Source: JAYWFX01 sp043778575
GTDB lineage: Bacteria > Patescibacteriota > JACMRA01
Reading direction: 5' to 3'
DNA: 13,460 bases
Assembly: GCA_043778575.1 (NCBI GenBank)
Contig: JAYWFX010000006.1
Span: 1 to 13,460 of the forward strand
Shown: piece after piece, positions 1 through 8,719 of the stretch
Numbering within the stretch: position 1 is the stretch's first letter
Layout: each line of letters opens with the position of its first letter
Made by a program: the position numbers and the translations under genes
Notes under the pieces: model-generated
Seen by the model: the letters and a program-made list of their open reading frames with translations, nothing else
What the model was told of the DNA's origin: nothing
The model's database searches: none

Positions 1-1897
1 CATCTCCTACCAATAGAAAGTCACACTTGGTTAGTACTACACCTACTACACCTGAAGCTGGGGTACAGATACCTGTGGTTGTGTTGGATTGGGTTATGGT
101 GGTAGGGATTATCGCTGGGGCTACTATATTAATAGAAACGTTAGCCGAGGTTGATATGTTGTTAGCTTGGGACGAATTATCTGTGGCTTTTGCAGTGATC
201 GTATGTGAACCTAGGCTGAGAATGTTGTTTGGAATTGTCAGAGTGTAGGTAGATGCAGATCCATTTTGTACAGCTAAACCTAGACTTGTGCTTCCATCAA
301 AAAACTCTACTTTGGTTATAGTACCGTCTGAGTCAGTCGCTGCAGCAATTAGATTAAACGTACTGCCGCGCGTGATTGATTGACCGCTAGTCGGTGTAGT
401 TATGGTAATAGTTGGTGAGATATTTATCGGAGCGTTATCAAAGACCACAGCTGTAAAAGAATATTTTGGGGCATTAAAAGAGATATTTGTCGCGCCCCCA
501 GCTTGGTTGAGGAGATCGGTTTTTATTCCATTACTGATGAGGTATTTGTCGTACTGGGAATTTGTAGAGCTTGATATAGTGACAATCTCATCGGTCGCAG
601 ATCTGTTTACAGCTAAAATTCCTTTTTTACCCGTTTTGGTTGTGAATGCTAGTGACTTTACAGTACCCTCGTTTGTTGTGCTATTTGTGGTGGTGTGGGG
701 AGAGATTGACTGAATATCAAGTTGTTTAAACTGTTCTAATACCCTAGCACCCGGTCTCAGAGCGTGAAACTGATCCATTTTACCATAAAACATATCCTTT
801 TCATTCCACGTCATGAGGGAATCAATTCCAATCTCAGCTCCGTATACATATCCGAGTGCATCATAAATAGCACCTTCTTGACCGATCATTCGTTGGTTTG
901 AAGTATTAGAATTGTTTGGAAATTCGCAGAGATACACATAGCAGGTATTGTATTCGTCGTGAAAAACCTCAACTCGTTTGTTTGGTGATTTAGTGTTGAG
1001 CTTAGATCTAAACATGGATCCGATATCGAGCGTATCTTTTGGTCGAGCGAATAGGCTGTTGAGACTTGGGACAGGGTTTCCAGATCCAGCATACGAGTGG
1101 TATGACAAAAAATCCAAAGTATTGCTAGGAAGCGTGCCGTCTATAAAAGCATCTACATTTGCATATGGGTTTTGGTAGGCTAGACCGCCAGTTTTGATTG
1201 TTGGATCAACTTGTTTCATAGCTATAGCAGCAGCATTGAACAATCTCACCAATTCTGAAAAGGGTTTCGAGCAAAAGTTTATTGAATTTCCGCAGTCTGT
1301 ACCGCCATTAAATCCATCGTCAATCTCATTGGTTATCTCAAAATATTTTATTCCCAAGTCATTTTCAATATTTAGGATTCTCACCATGTCAGCCATTTCG
1401 TTAGCAAAGCGTGTGGTGTTTGTAAATGGATCGTAGCTAGTTGGCAGGGTAGGCGGTATATTAAACATATACTCTGGATTATAGCCTCCTGATCTGTTAT
1501 TTTTTATATTTGTAGCGATTTGACCGAGGCGATTTCTGTCCCAGATTACTTTTCCATTTGAGTCAGTGGTTGTGAGTCCTAGGTCAGAAACTGAAGATTT
1601 TTTCATCATATCTCCATTGTGGATACGTACAAAATTTGGCTTCATGATTTTTACACCAGTGAGATAATCTGGATCAGATAGATTAGTGTTGGTCGTGTCG
1701 TACATATTTGTCCCAAACAACTTACTAGAAACTGCAGTAGAAGTGCCAGTCCAATTTGGGGTTATAGTGATTGGAGGTGCAGCTAGTACTGGGACGTTTG
1801 GCGTGGATATACCAGATATCAAACTGAATAAAGAGCTAATGGCTAGTAGGTTTACGCAGCACCAACTGACAGTTTTTTGTATTTGTTGTAGCTGCAT
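1..1897 (-). CDS. Secreted clan GH-A-like glycoside hydrolase with C-terminal bacterial Ig domain (3' end cut by window)
   Basis: The frame is open from ATG 1897 to the left edge (632 codons, no stop), so the C-terminus is missing. Residues 1-39 form a signal peptide with a hydrophobic core at about 15-30 and likely cleavage after VLA. The catalytic region, about 45-395, has a KLFGTN opening typical of TIM-barrel retaining glycosidases. It also has a candidate acid/base Glu191 in EITNE and a candidate nucleophile Glu315 in HDEYN. These resemble the GNE and DEWN motifs of GH51 and related GH39/GH79 enzymes; the family is unresolved. Residues 395-490 look like the usual accessory beta-sandwich. 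Residues 495-592 match a bacterial Ig domain (Big_7 type: SDGTITKVEFFDG, then GSHTITAKATD). A Thr/Ser-rich linker follows. The likely role is extracellular cleavage of an arabinose- or uronic-acid-containing glycan; the substrate is an inference. Start choice: this is the first in-frame ATG before the signal peptide, with a stop upstream and no clear Shine-Dalgarno. Confidence 0.85.
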   Translation of the reverse strand, partial: MQLQQIQKTVSWCCVNLLAISSLFSLISGISTPNVPVLAAPPITITPNWTGTSTAVSSKLFGTNMYDTTNTNLSDPDYLTGVKIMKPNFVRIHNGDMMKKSSVSDLGLTTTDSNGKVIWDRNRLGQIATNIKNNRSGGYNPEYMFNIPPTLPTSYDPFTNTTRFANEMADMVRILNIENDLGIKYFEITNEIDDGFNGGTDCGNSINFCSKPFSELVRLFNAAAIAMKQVDPTIKTGGLAYQNPYANVDAFIDGTLPSNTLDFLSYHSYAGSGNPVPSLNSLFARPKDTLDIGSMFRSKLNTKSPNKRVEVFHDEYNTCYVYLCEFPNNSNTSNQRMIGQEGAIYDALGYVYGAEIGIDSLMTWNEKDMFYGKMDQFHALRPGARVLEQFKQLDIQSISPHTTTNSTTNEGTVKSLAFTTKTGKKGILAVNRSATDEIVTISSSTNSQYDKYLISNGIKTDLLNQAGGATNISFNAPKYSFTAVVFDNAPINISPTITITTPTSGQSITRGSTFNLIAAATDSDGTITKVEFFDGSTSLGLAVQNGSASTYTLTIPNNILSLGSHTITAKATDNSSQANNISTSANVSINIVAPAIIPTTITQSNTTTGICTPASGVVGVVLTKCDFLLVGD

Positions 1898-1919
1898 ATA
1901 TTGTTTTGTATTTGTTGTA
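1875..1919 (-). repeat. 16-base direct repeat pair spanning the hydrolase start codon
   Basis: The minus-strand sequence TACAACAAATACAAAA occurs twice, at 1919-1904 and 1890-1875, a shift of 29 bases. One copy lies in the leader and the other inside codons 3-8 of the hydrolase gene. The shift is not a multiple of three, so the copies are read in different frames. It may be a simple local duplication or an A-rich, unstructured translation-initiation region; no function is shown. Confidence 0.6.
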
Positions 1920-1947
1920 TTTACTCTGCATCCCTTGATTTATACGC

Positions 1948-1976
1948 AATATAATCGATAAATCATATCCTGTAAA
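1948..1976 (-). promoter_or_regulatory. Probable sigma70-type promoter of the glycoside hydrolase gene
   Basis: Read on the minus strand, TTTACA (1976-1971) and TATATT (1953-1948) are separated by exactly 17 bases. Each box differs from consensus at one position. Transcription would start near 1941, giving a leader of about 44 bases before ATG 1897. The -35 box begins immediately after the stop codon of the helicase gene, so the hydrolase can be transcribed on its own. Confidence 0.6.
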
Positions 1977-4900
1977 CTATTCAAAGAGCTTGGTGATGTC
2001 TTTTCCACTCAATTTTTTCATGAAGCTTTCGTCTGGGACAATAATGTTTTTCACTAACGCTTGTTTGGTTTGCTGTAGCTCTAGGATCTTTTCTTCCACT
2101 GAGTTTTTGGTGATAAATCTATATACAAACACTGTTTTATTCTGACCAATTCTGTGTGCTCGATCCACTGCTTGGGACTCTACCGCAGGATTCCACCACG
2201 GATCATAAATACATACATAGTCCGCCGAGGTCAGATTGAGACCAACCCCTCCAGCCTTTAGTGAAATGAGAAATACTGGGATAGTATCATCGGATTGAAA
2301 ATCGTCTACCACTGCTTGGCGATTATTGGTTTTACCGTCTAGGTAACTATATCTCACTCCACGGGCATCCAAGGCATCTTTTACATGTCCGAGCATACTA
2401 GTAAATTGGCTAAAAATCAAGACTTTGTGGTTTTCAGCGACTATTGGCTCGATGGTCTGCAGGAGCATTTCTAGTTTTCCTGAAGCTATGTTTGACTCAC
2501 TATCTACGAGCCTTGGGTCACAGCAAATTTGCCTGAGTTTTGTCAGACCTTGGAGTGCTTTGAACTTTGTTTGAGACTGGTTTTCCTCGAGCATTTTACT
2601 CACTTCCTTTTTAAACGCCATACGGACGCGATCATACATTTTGCGTTGGGGCGGACTCATTTCAGCTACTAGTGTGGTTTCAACTTTATCACCTAGTTCT
2701 GTGGCTACATCTTGTTTGAGCCTACGGAGCATAAACGGAAACAGAATTGTACGAAGCTTTTCAGCTTGAATCTCATTGTTGTCCTTTTGAATTGGTACAG
2801 CAAAGTGTGTCCTGAAATATTCTCTTGATCCCAATAGCCCCGGATTGATAAATGATACTTGAGACCAAAGATCCTCTAAGTTATTTTCCACTGGAGTTCC
2901 TGTGAGAGCAAAGCGGCAACGAGATTTGAGTAGGCGAATAGCTTTGTAGGCTAGGGAGGTTGGGTTTTTTATATACTGCGACTCATCCAAAATAACAAGC
3001 TCAAACTGGATATCTTGTATGTGTTCTATATCTCTAGTCAGTGTGGCGTAGGTAGTAATGATAATCCCTGATGTGTAATTTTGCAGTGTAGATCGCTCGC
3101 GGCTCTGTCCATGATATACTATAAAATTGAGTTTAGGAGCAAACTTTTGGAGTTCAATTTGCCAATTTACAATCAGACTTTTGGGTATTACCAGTAGGGT
3201 TGGTTTGGTAGTAGTAGTTTTTTTGTTTGAGTAAATTTTGTTGAGAATGGTGATTATTTGTAAAGTTTTCCCGAGTCCCATATCGTCAGCTAGTATTCCG
3301 CCCATGGTATTGCTGTATAGAAACCATAACCATTCATAGCCGTGTTGTTGGTAGGGTTTTAGAGTTGCTGTGACTGTGGATTTAGGTAGTTTCTTTATCT
3401 TTTCAAATGACACCAAGTTTGTAATCTGAGATTGCCATTGATGTGAAACGTCCTGTGCTTCTATTTTAGAAAATTCTTGTAGTAGCGAAGCATGCCATTT
3501 ACTAACTCTCACTCCATCACCAGTGATTTCACCCAGATCAAATAGCTCACGGTGTTTATCTAGCCAATCCTGAGGTAGGACTCCACTTCGCCCATCAGAT
3601 AGTTTTACAAAGCGGTTGTTTTTTCTGAATAGTTTAGCAATTTCCCCGATGTGTATTTCTTGACCACCAAAATCCATATTTCCAGCCATATCAAACCAGT
3701 CCGTGCCTGCGGTTAAACTCAGTTTCGAGACTGGCCGTACATAGTTGTGGGTTTTTAGGTTTTCCTGACCAAAGACTTCGAATTGAGATAATAGTGGCAG
3801 TGCTTCTAGGACAAACAAGATTGCTTCATCACGACTCAAATCCATGTTTTCATAATATGACAAATCACTCCTAATGGTATTTTGTAGGGTTTCAGTCAGT
3901 AAATTTTTGTAGATTGACTCGAGTTTGTTATTTCGTACCAATAGTTTCTTGTGTCCATTTGATTGGCTAAAGATGTGTTTGAGTTCTGGGTCATGGGAGT
4001 CGATATCAAACAGTAACTCATCATATCTGAATTTTAGCACCACTCTCAGCAGATTATTATGTTCAGACAGAAATATTCTCGGATTCACACGCTCTGACTC
4101 AATTTCATCTACTATAAATTCTTTTGGGATAGCTATTGTTTTTGTGTCGACTGCTTTGGCAATGTCTTCTACGTCGCTACTATCGAGCTCAATTTTACTC
4201 ATTAAAAGCTCCAAATCATCAAAGGAATACTCTGTTTTTAGTGTCACTAGCATCCCTTTTTCTAATCCGATCAACACTATAAAATCTGAGTCCCCAAACA
4301 GTTTATACTCAGAAATCTTTTCAGAAATACCTCCATATACGACAAAACAAACAGCCCTAAAAATGCCACGTTTCTCTACAATCTCCACCCGAATCTCGGC
4401 GTTGTGTATGATCTTTGCAGGTTTGTGATCTACGAATAGCTTTCCACTCAAATCTAAATTATAGATAATCTTCTGAAACTTTTTACCATTTATTTTTGTG
4501 CTATAATAATCCCCTTGGGTGTTGAGTTCACGGACTATAAAATTCTTGTCCCAATGAGAAATATATGGGCTTTGGTCATTTCTAGCCCTAGAAACCGCAC
4601 TAAAATAGTCGAGAACTTGATACTTATTTGGGTTACTTTTATTGATTTTAAGGAGTTCTAATCGAGGTTGTCCACGCTCAATGGTGACATTGTACCCCAG
4701 ATAATGTTGGATTTTTGGATTGGTGTAGTCTGGATACAAATTGCTAAAATCTTTTTTCGGTTGAAAGCCAAACAACTGTTTTAGTCGGTTTATTTTTTCT
4801 TGTTTTTGGATGGTTTTGCTGTTTTCAGAGACATTTTCAATCTGTTGCTCATGGTCTATTATCTGACGAAAGATATTGTCGTATTGTTGCCCATAATCAC

Positions 4901-5201
4901 GGTGTGAACTCATCTGAGCAAACGAAAAATGATCAGCACGGAGATATTGAACAAGGGCAGAAATATGCTTGCAGTAATCTCCCTCGCCGTATTCATTGTA
5001 TGGGCAGCTACACTCGGCGTCGAAGCCGTATTGGTTTTTATCTATTGTTACTTCATATTCATCGTTTCCCTGCACAACCGCCTCCACTTTAGTGCGGTTA
5101 TCAGCATACATTACTCGTATGATATTTCCCATATAGTTGATTCCACGGTTCCAAATATTTGATGGCGTCCGTTCTTGGAAAAAACTAAAGTAATCAGTCA
5201 T
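1977..5201 (-). CDS. SWIM zinc-finger SNF2-family DEAD/DEAH-like helicase
   Basis: The 1074-residue protein is a complete bacterial SNF2-type ATPase. The N-terminal SWIM finger has Cys64, Cys66, Cys77 and His79 (CxCx10CxH). Residues 100-490 are a poorly conserved middle. Residues 500-556 contain WFDMAGNMDFGG and a DGRSGVLP stretch, typical of the region before the motor in bacterial SNF2 proteins. The motor follows from about 615: Walker A DDMGLGKT (639-646), DESQ in place of DEAH (739-742), LTGTP (766-770), ISLKAGGVGLNLT (979-991) and QAVDRAHRIGQ (1010-1020). All catalytic motifs are intact. Such proteins translocate on double-stranded DNA and remodel protein-DNA complexes; the specific target is unknown. 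ATG 5201 is preferred because a GGA lies 8 bases upstream; a TTG start at 5207 would add two residues and place that purine stretch too close. The gene lies 54 bases downstream of the exporter gene, suggesting cotranscription. Confidence 0.95.
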   Translation of the reverse strand: MTDYFSFFQERTPSNIWNRGINYMGNIIRVMYADNRTKVEAVVQGNDEYEVTIDKNQYGFDAECSCPYNEYGEGDYCKHISALVQYLRADHFSFAQMSSHRDYGQQYDNIFRQIIDHEQQIENVSENSKTIQKQEKINRLKQLFGFQPKKDFSNLYPDYTNPKIQHYLGYNVTIERGQPRLELLKINKSNPNKYQVLDYFSAVSRARNDQSPYISHWDKNFIVRELNTQGDYYSTKINGKKFQKIIYNLDLSGKLFVDHKPAKIIHNAEIRVEIVEKRGIFRAVCFVVYGGISEKISEYKLFGDSDFIVLIGLEKGMLVTLKTEYSFDDLELLMSKIELDSSDVEDIAKAVDTKTIAIPKEFIVDEIESERVNPRIFLSEHNNLLRVVLKFRYDELLFDIDSHDPELKHIFSQSNGHKKLLVRNNKLESIYKNLLTETLQNTIRSDLSYYENMDLSRDEAILFVLEALPLLSQFEVFGQENLKTHNYVRPVSKLSLTAGTDWFDMAGNMDFGGQEIHIGEIAKLFRKNNRFVKLSDGRSGVLPQDWLDKHRELFDLGEITGDGVRVSKWHASLLQEFSKIEAQDVSHQWQSQITNLVSFEKIKKLPKSTVTATLKPYQQHGYEWLWFLYSNTMGGILADDMGLGKTLQIITILNKIYSNKKTTTTKPTLLVIPKSLIVNWQIELQKFAPKLNFIVYHGQSRERSTLQNYTSGIIITTYATLTRDIEHIQDIQFELVILDESQYIKNPTSLAYKAIRLLKSRCRFALTGTPVENNLEDLWSQVSFINPGLLGSREYFRTHFAVPIQKDNNEIQAEKLRTILFPFMLRRLKQDVATELGDKVETTLVAEMSPPQRKMYDRVRMAFKKEVSKMLEENQSQTKFKALQGLTKLRQICCDPRLVDSESNIASGKLEMLLQTIEPIVAENHKVLIFSQFTSMLGHVKDALDARGVRYSYLDGKTNNRQAVVDDFQSDDTIPVFLISLKAGGVGLNLTSADYVCIYDPWWNPAVESQAVDRAHRIGQNKTVFVYRFITKNSVEEKILELQQTKQALVKNIIVPDESFMKKLSGKDITKLFE

Positions 5202-5255
5202 GTTCAAATTCCGCTCGAGTTTCGTTTGCTAGTCAAATTGGTTGGTTACTTTTGA

Positions 5256-6989
5256 TTAGTGACTTGTTCGTAATTTACCCTTTGGGATAGTAAAACTAGA
5301 AATCAAACAAAAAACAGTAAAAATCCCTGTGTACAAAATCGAGACCTTGTTTCCCTCTATAATACCCATTTTTGTTATATTGCTAATCTCCTCTTTGGTT
5401 GTTTTGTAGGACTGAGTAGCTTTTTCTTGGGCTGGTTGAGGTAGTTTGGCAATTGATTGATTAAATTCTGTGTCTTGTTTCCCTTCATCTGTGGTATTAA
5501 ACCCGAAACTAGTATCACCTTTGTCGATGGTAGTTTGAATAGCTTGTTTGGTTTGGTTTGGTATTATGCTGTTTGTGTTGATAGAACTGATGATGGATGT
5601 AGAAACCGCAGATATAAAAGCTGCTCCGATTAGTGCTGTACCAATCGTTCTGCCGACATCGCGTAGTGATCCATTTACGCCGCTTGCACTTCCAGCTTGA
5701 GTCACAGGAATACTAGAGAGAGTAATACTCGAAAGCTGAGACACAACCATCCCAAAACCTAGCCCAAAGAGTAGCAAAACTGGAGCAAATGTCAATCTAT
5801 CTGCGGTGAGAGAAAATGTATTATACAGCCAATAACCAGCAATAGTAGCTAGCAATAGACCGATTTGAAGTGTCGTTCTAGGGGTTATTTTTGCAGCAAT
5901 TTTTGAGGATAGAGGAGCCATAATAAACACACCGAGTGAGAGCGGAAATGTCCCAATGCCTGAATCAAAAGCACCCAGTTTGAGCACACCTTGGAAAAAT
6001 AATCCTGCTCCAAAGGCTATTAATCCGCTGAATCCTGCAAACAAAATAGAAAAAGTGACGGCACCACTGGCAAAGCTGCGATTTTTGAACAGACTCATCG
6101 ATACTAGAGGTTCTTTACCAATTTTTTCATAGTGAAGCTCCCACAAAATATAACTCAGAATTAGCCCAAGACCGATGATTGTACAGTATAAACTCACTGA
6201 GATATTTCCTGGTAGATTATAGCTATTTCCAAATAGTTCAAAAGCTTTTTTTGCAATCCCCCAACCATATGTACCCGATTCGATTATTCCAAATGTCAAT
6301 ATACTGAGCCCAGCACCAGAAAGTACAAAACCAACAGTGTCAAAGTCTGGTTTCTTACTATTTTCGCTATATTCTTTGAGTTTAGTAGCCCCAAAACATA
6401 ACCCTAGAACAACCACTAAATTAATCCCAAATGCCCATCTCCAACTGGCGTTTGTAGTCAGAAATCCACCCAATATAGGGCCGATAGCCGAGGCAATTCC
6501 AGCTGTAGCACCGTATATACCAAAGGCTTTTCCTCTATCTTTTGGTGCAAAATTACTGACAATGAGAGCTGAACTAGCTGGGGTCATGAGAGCGGCGCCA
6601 ATACCCTCAACTACTGACCAGCCCAGTATCAAAACTCCTACATTTGGAGCTACAGCAGTCATGAGCGACCCGATACCAAATATAATTGCACCGACCACAA
6701 AAGCTTTCCTGCGACCAAATAAATCTCCCAATCTCCCACCAAATATTCCTAGTGCTGCCAGTATCAAAGAATACAAAGTCTGAGCCCAAGTGATGGCTTT
6801 TACATCAGTGTTGAGATCTTTTACGATTGCCGATATAGATACATTGAGCACAGTTCCATCGATTACTATAATGGCCACCGCTAGGCATAGCGTGAGTAAT
6901 ACACCCCATTTAAATGGTTGACTGTGTTGATCTGGTGATGGTTTGTCGAGTAGCTCGGCTGGTTTATCCTGTGTATCTGCTTTTTTCAT
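5256..6989 (-). CDS. MFS drug-type exporter, DHA2 (EmrB/QacA-like) 14-helix family
   Basis: The 577-residue integral membrane protein has the layout of proton-coupled 14-helix exporters. Helix 1 (about 28-52) carries the VIDGTVLNVSI signature with Asp44. The loop between helices 2 and 3 carries motif A, GGRLGDLFGRRK (84-95). Helix 5 carries the antiporter motif C, GPILGG (170-175). Residues 300-465 hold further helices, and GSASGVNGSLRDVGRTIGTAL (split around 433-453) matches the conserved late motif of this family. Residues 470-545 are a long hydrophilic extracytoplasmic loop rich in Lys, Gln and Thr, followed by a last helix (about 548-567). It would export drugs, lipids or other small amphipathic molecules; the substrate cannot be read from the sequence. 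Start ATG 6989 follows the stop-free N-terminus with a Lys/Asp-rich cytoplasmic tail; no strong Shine-Dalgarno is seen. It diverges from the gene at 7065 and leads the helicase gene. Confidence 0.93.
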   Translation of the reverse strand: MKKADTQDKPAELLDKPSPDQHSQPFKWGVLLTLCLAVAIIVIDGTVLNVSISAIVKDLNTDVKAITWAQTLYSLILAALGIFGGRLGDLFGRRKAFVVGAIIFGIGSLMTAVAPNVGVLILGWSVVEGIGAALMTPASSALIVSNFAPKDRGKAFGIYGATAGIASAIGPILGGFLTTNASWRWAFGINLVVVLGLCFGATKLKEYSENSKKPDFDTVGFVLSGAGLSILTFGIIESGTYGWGIAKKAFELFGNSYNLPGNISVSLYCTIIGLGLILSYILWELHYEKIGKEPLVSMSLFKNRSFASGAVTFSILFAGFSGLIAFGAGLFFQGVLKLGAFDSGIGTFPLSLGVFIMAPLSSKIAAKITPRTTLQIGLLLATIAGYWLYNTFSLTADRLTFAPVLLLFGLGFGMVVSQLSSITLSSIPVTQAGSASGVNGSLRDVGRTIGTALIGAAFISAVSTSIISSINTNSIIPNQTKQAIQTTIDKGDTSFGFNTTDEGKQDTEFNQSIAKLPQPAQEKATQSYKTTKEEISNITKMGIIEGNKVSILYTGIFTVFCLISSFTIPKGKLRTSH

Positions 6990-7029
6990 ATTACGTATCT
7001 TGTTTTCTCTTAATGTGCTACTGTCAATC

Positions 7030-7057
7030 TTGCCAAAAACTACTCAGTATGTATATC
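7030..7057 (+). promoter_or_regulatory. Weak candidate promoter for the 7065-9352 gene pair
   Basis: TTGCCA (7030-7035) and TATATC (7052-7057) are 16 bases apart. This would place the transcription start at about 7064, almost on ATG 7065, giving a leaderless message. The -10 box is poor. On the opposite strand, a perfect TTGACA (7027-7022) faces the exporter gene but lacks a convincing -10 at the right distance. The 75-base divergent gap must contain promoters for both directions; their exact positions are uncertain. Confidence 0.3.
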
Positions 7058-7064
7058 TTTGGAC

Positions 7065-8699
7065 ATGTCATTACCTCTTGCAAAACCCCTCGTAAAAGAA
7101 TCTATAAAAAAATCATTGAAGTGGATTATTCCAGCTGGATCGTTTGGATTAGTCGTATTATTGCTTTTGATTATCTGTGTACCGATCAATGGAAAGAGTT
7201 TGTTGTCGCGTGGGCTGGACAAGTCTGGCAATCACCTCACTGCTTTTGCACTCGAGCAGGCATACAAAGGAAAAATCAAAGATCTACCACTTCAAAACAT
7301 CCTGAATACTCAATCATCATGCAAAGGATATGTGGACGCTATAAAAACAACCTCACTAGACGCCACAGCTGGTAGTTTTGAGTCTAGCTTTGAGGCAACT
7401 TCACTGAACAGCTCAGCAAAAAACGATTTCAATATTGAAAGTACACTAAAAGCTGGGTACGATATAAAAGCCCTGGAGGCAAACTTAGATGCATCGATCA
7501 AGGCTAAATTCAATGTAAATACAGTTCAAAAGATTAGCGATGAGATGAAAACTACAAATAGTGGCTCAAATGATACCTCAAGCCCGCTTCCTAAATGGGG
7601 TCAATCCAGTGTCGAAACCCAAGTAAAAACTATTATAAACAAGGATACAGGGTTTGTGAGTATTCCAAAGGTAGAACTAGCTACAGCAGAATTTACTAGT
7701 AACAACAAGCTCAATAATTGGTACTCTCAGGATCTGAAATACACAAATACTCGAGATGAAAATAGTCGTCAGGAGGGTCTAAAGGAATTGCGTGAAGTTT
7801 TGACTGGTGAGCTCAGAGGTATCAATCCGCAGGATTCTTTGTTTAAGCCATTTACAGATGACTATCTCACCGATCTCTGTAATCACGTTGGTGAAATCAA
7901 GGTATCTGAAAGCAAATCATTTACCCTCGGAAATAGCCTGAGTAGCCAGACTCTAGAAGCCCGCGAGATAACAGTCCCTTCATATAAATCTCTCGAAGAA
8001 GTTCTCAAATCATCAAGTCAAAAAAACAACACAAACATCACCAAGTCTTCTTTGACCGCTGCAAAAGCAAAGTACGGAACGGTTGTAAAGATCATACAGG
8101 CAATTAACAAAATTCTCCCACAAAACAATGGAGTCGATCAAATTGATAAAGTTCCAACGCAAAAAGAATTTGAAGAAGGTATCGACAAGGCAATTGCTGA
8201 AATGGAGAAAGGCAATCAATCCAGCGAAGAAACACAAAAATCCCTCCAAGAATCACTGGATCAAATCAACAAATACATCGAAGTGAGTATTGATCCAAAT
8301 CATATCTATTTTGATACAAATACTGGAGAATTAGCAGGAACTCAGGGCGGTATGACAATCAAGCCAAAAGCTGAACTTCTCAAAGATGTAGAGAGCTCGA
8401 CAGCACGCACACTACTCCAAGACGGAATCCGTATCTCAGGCAGTAACTGGAATTTTACATCAGGAAGAGGTGTAAAGCCATTAGAGTTTCCGACAAATAC
8501 TAAATCAATATCAGACTTTACTAAGGATATCTCAAATACTGATATAGGAAAACGGGTAGGCGAACAAACCAATGAGCAAACTAAAAAATCTACAAATGAC
8601 CAGAAGCTCAACCCAAACGATACATTATCTGAGCCTGACACCAAGACTATATTCGATAGCTTTGACCCTAAGAATTTTAAGGATGTTACCAGTATTTAA
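7065..8699 (+). CDS. Membrane-anchored protein of unknown function with large extracytoplasmic region
   Basis: This 544-residue protein is not one I recognise. Residues 1-18 are short and Lys-rich, and residues 19-41 are one strong transmembrane helix with positive charges before it, so the remaining 500 residues should lie outside the membrane. Residues 95-155 alternate polar and hydrophobic residues in a Ser/Ala/Lys-rich stretch that could form beta strands or amphipathic helices. Residues 230-270 and 365-405 look helical and charged. The last 55 residues are Asn/Thr/Lys/Asp-rich and probably disordered. Only two cysteines (Cys86, Cys272) lie outside the helix and could pair. ATG 7065 is preferred; a TTG at 7059 would add two residues, and neither has a clear ribosome binding site. 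It is followed after 20 bases by another membrane protein gene on the same strand, suggesting a functional pair. It could be an envelope scaffold or adhesin, but nothing in the sequence proves either. Confidence 0.85.
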   Translation: MSLPLAKPLVKESIKKSLKWIIPAGSFGLVVLLLLIICVPINGKSLLSRGLDKSGNHLTAFALEQAYKGKIKDLPLQNILNTQSSCKGYVDAIKTTSLDATAGSFESSFEATSLNSSAKNDFNIESTLKAGYDIKALEANLDASIKAKFNVNTVQKISDEMKTTNSGSNDTSSPLPKWGQSSVETQVKTIINKDTGFVSIPKVELATAEFTSNNKLNNWYSQDLKYTNTRDENSRQEGLKELREVLTGELRGINPQDSLFKPFTDDYLTDLCNHVGEIKVSESKSFTLGNSLSSQTLEAREITVPSYKSLEEVLKSSSQKNNTNITKSSLTAAKAKYGTVVKIIQAINKILPQNNGVDQIDKVPTQKEFEEGIDKAIAEMEKGNQSSEETQKSLQESLDQINKYIEVSIDPNHIYFDTNTGELAGTQGGMTIKPKAELLKDVESSTARTLLQDGIRISGSNWNFTSGRGVKPLEFPTNTKSISDFTKDISNTDIGKRVGEQTNEQTKKSTNDQKLNPNDTLSEPDTKTIFDSFDPKNFKDVTSI

Positions 8700-8719
8700 T
8701 TTGAGCATTTAACTTGTTT

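Noticed and set aside
1836..1931. 31-codon minus-strand frame upstream of and overlapping the hydrolase start, considered as a gene
   Set aside because: The AAGGG before its ATG is too close to act as a ribosome binding site and the peptide has no recognisable features. It is kept only as a possible leader element in the findings.
27..1961. Several plus-strand open frames of 60-100 codons (for example 402-713 and 1686-1961)
   Set aside because: All lie antisense to the continuous hydrolase frame on the minus strand or to its leader. They have no recognisable motif; the minus-strand frame has a signal peptide, catalytic motifs and an Ig domain.
3925..5162. Plus-strand frames of 62-167 codons opposite the helicase gene
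   Set aside because: They are Ser/Leu-rich shadows of the helicase coding strand, without start signals or family features.
5202..5255. Terminator between exporter and helicase genes
   Set aside because: Only a 6-base CTCGAG palindrome is present, with no stem-loop followed by a T-run, so cotranscription is more likely.
6337..7375. Frames on either strand across the exporter gene and the start of the 7065 gene, including one of 153 codons at 6914-7375
   Set aside because: They overlap well-supported genes, have no known motifs, and their composition is that of out-of-frame translation.
7341..7560. Similarity of residues 95-160 of the 7065 gene product to pore-forming toxin hairpins
   Set aside because: The alternating polar and hydrophobic pattern is suggestive, but the conserved motifs of cholesterol-dependent cytolysins and MACPF proteins are absent.
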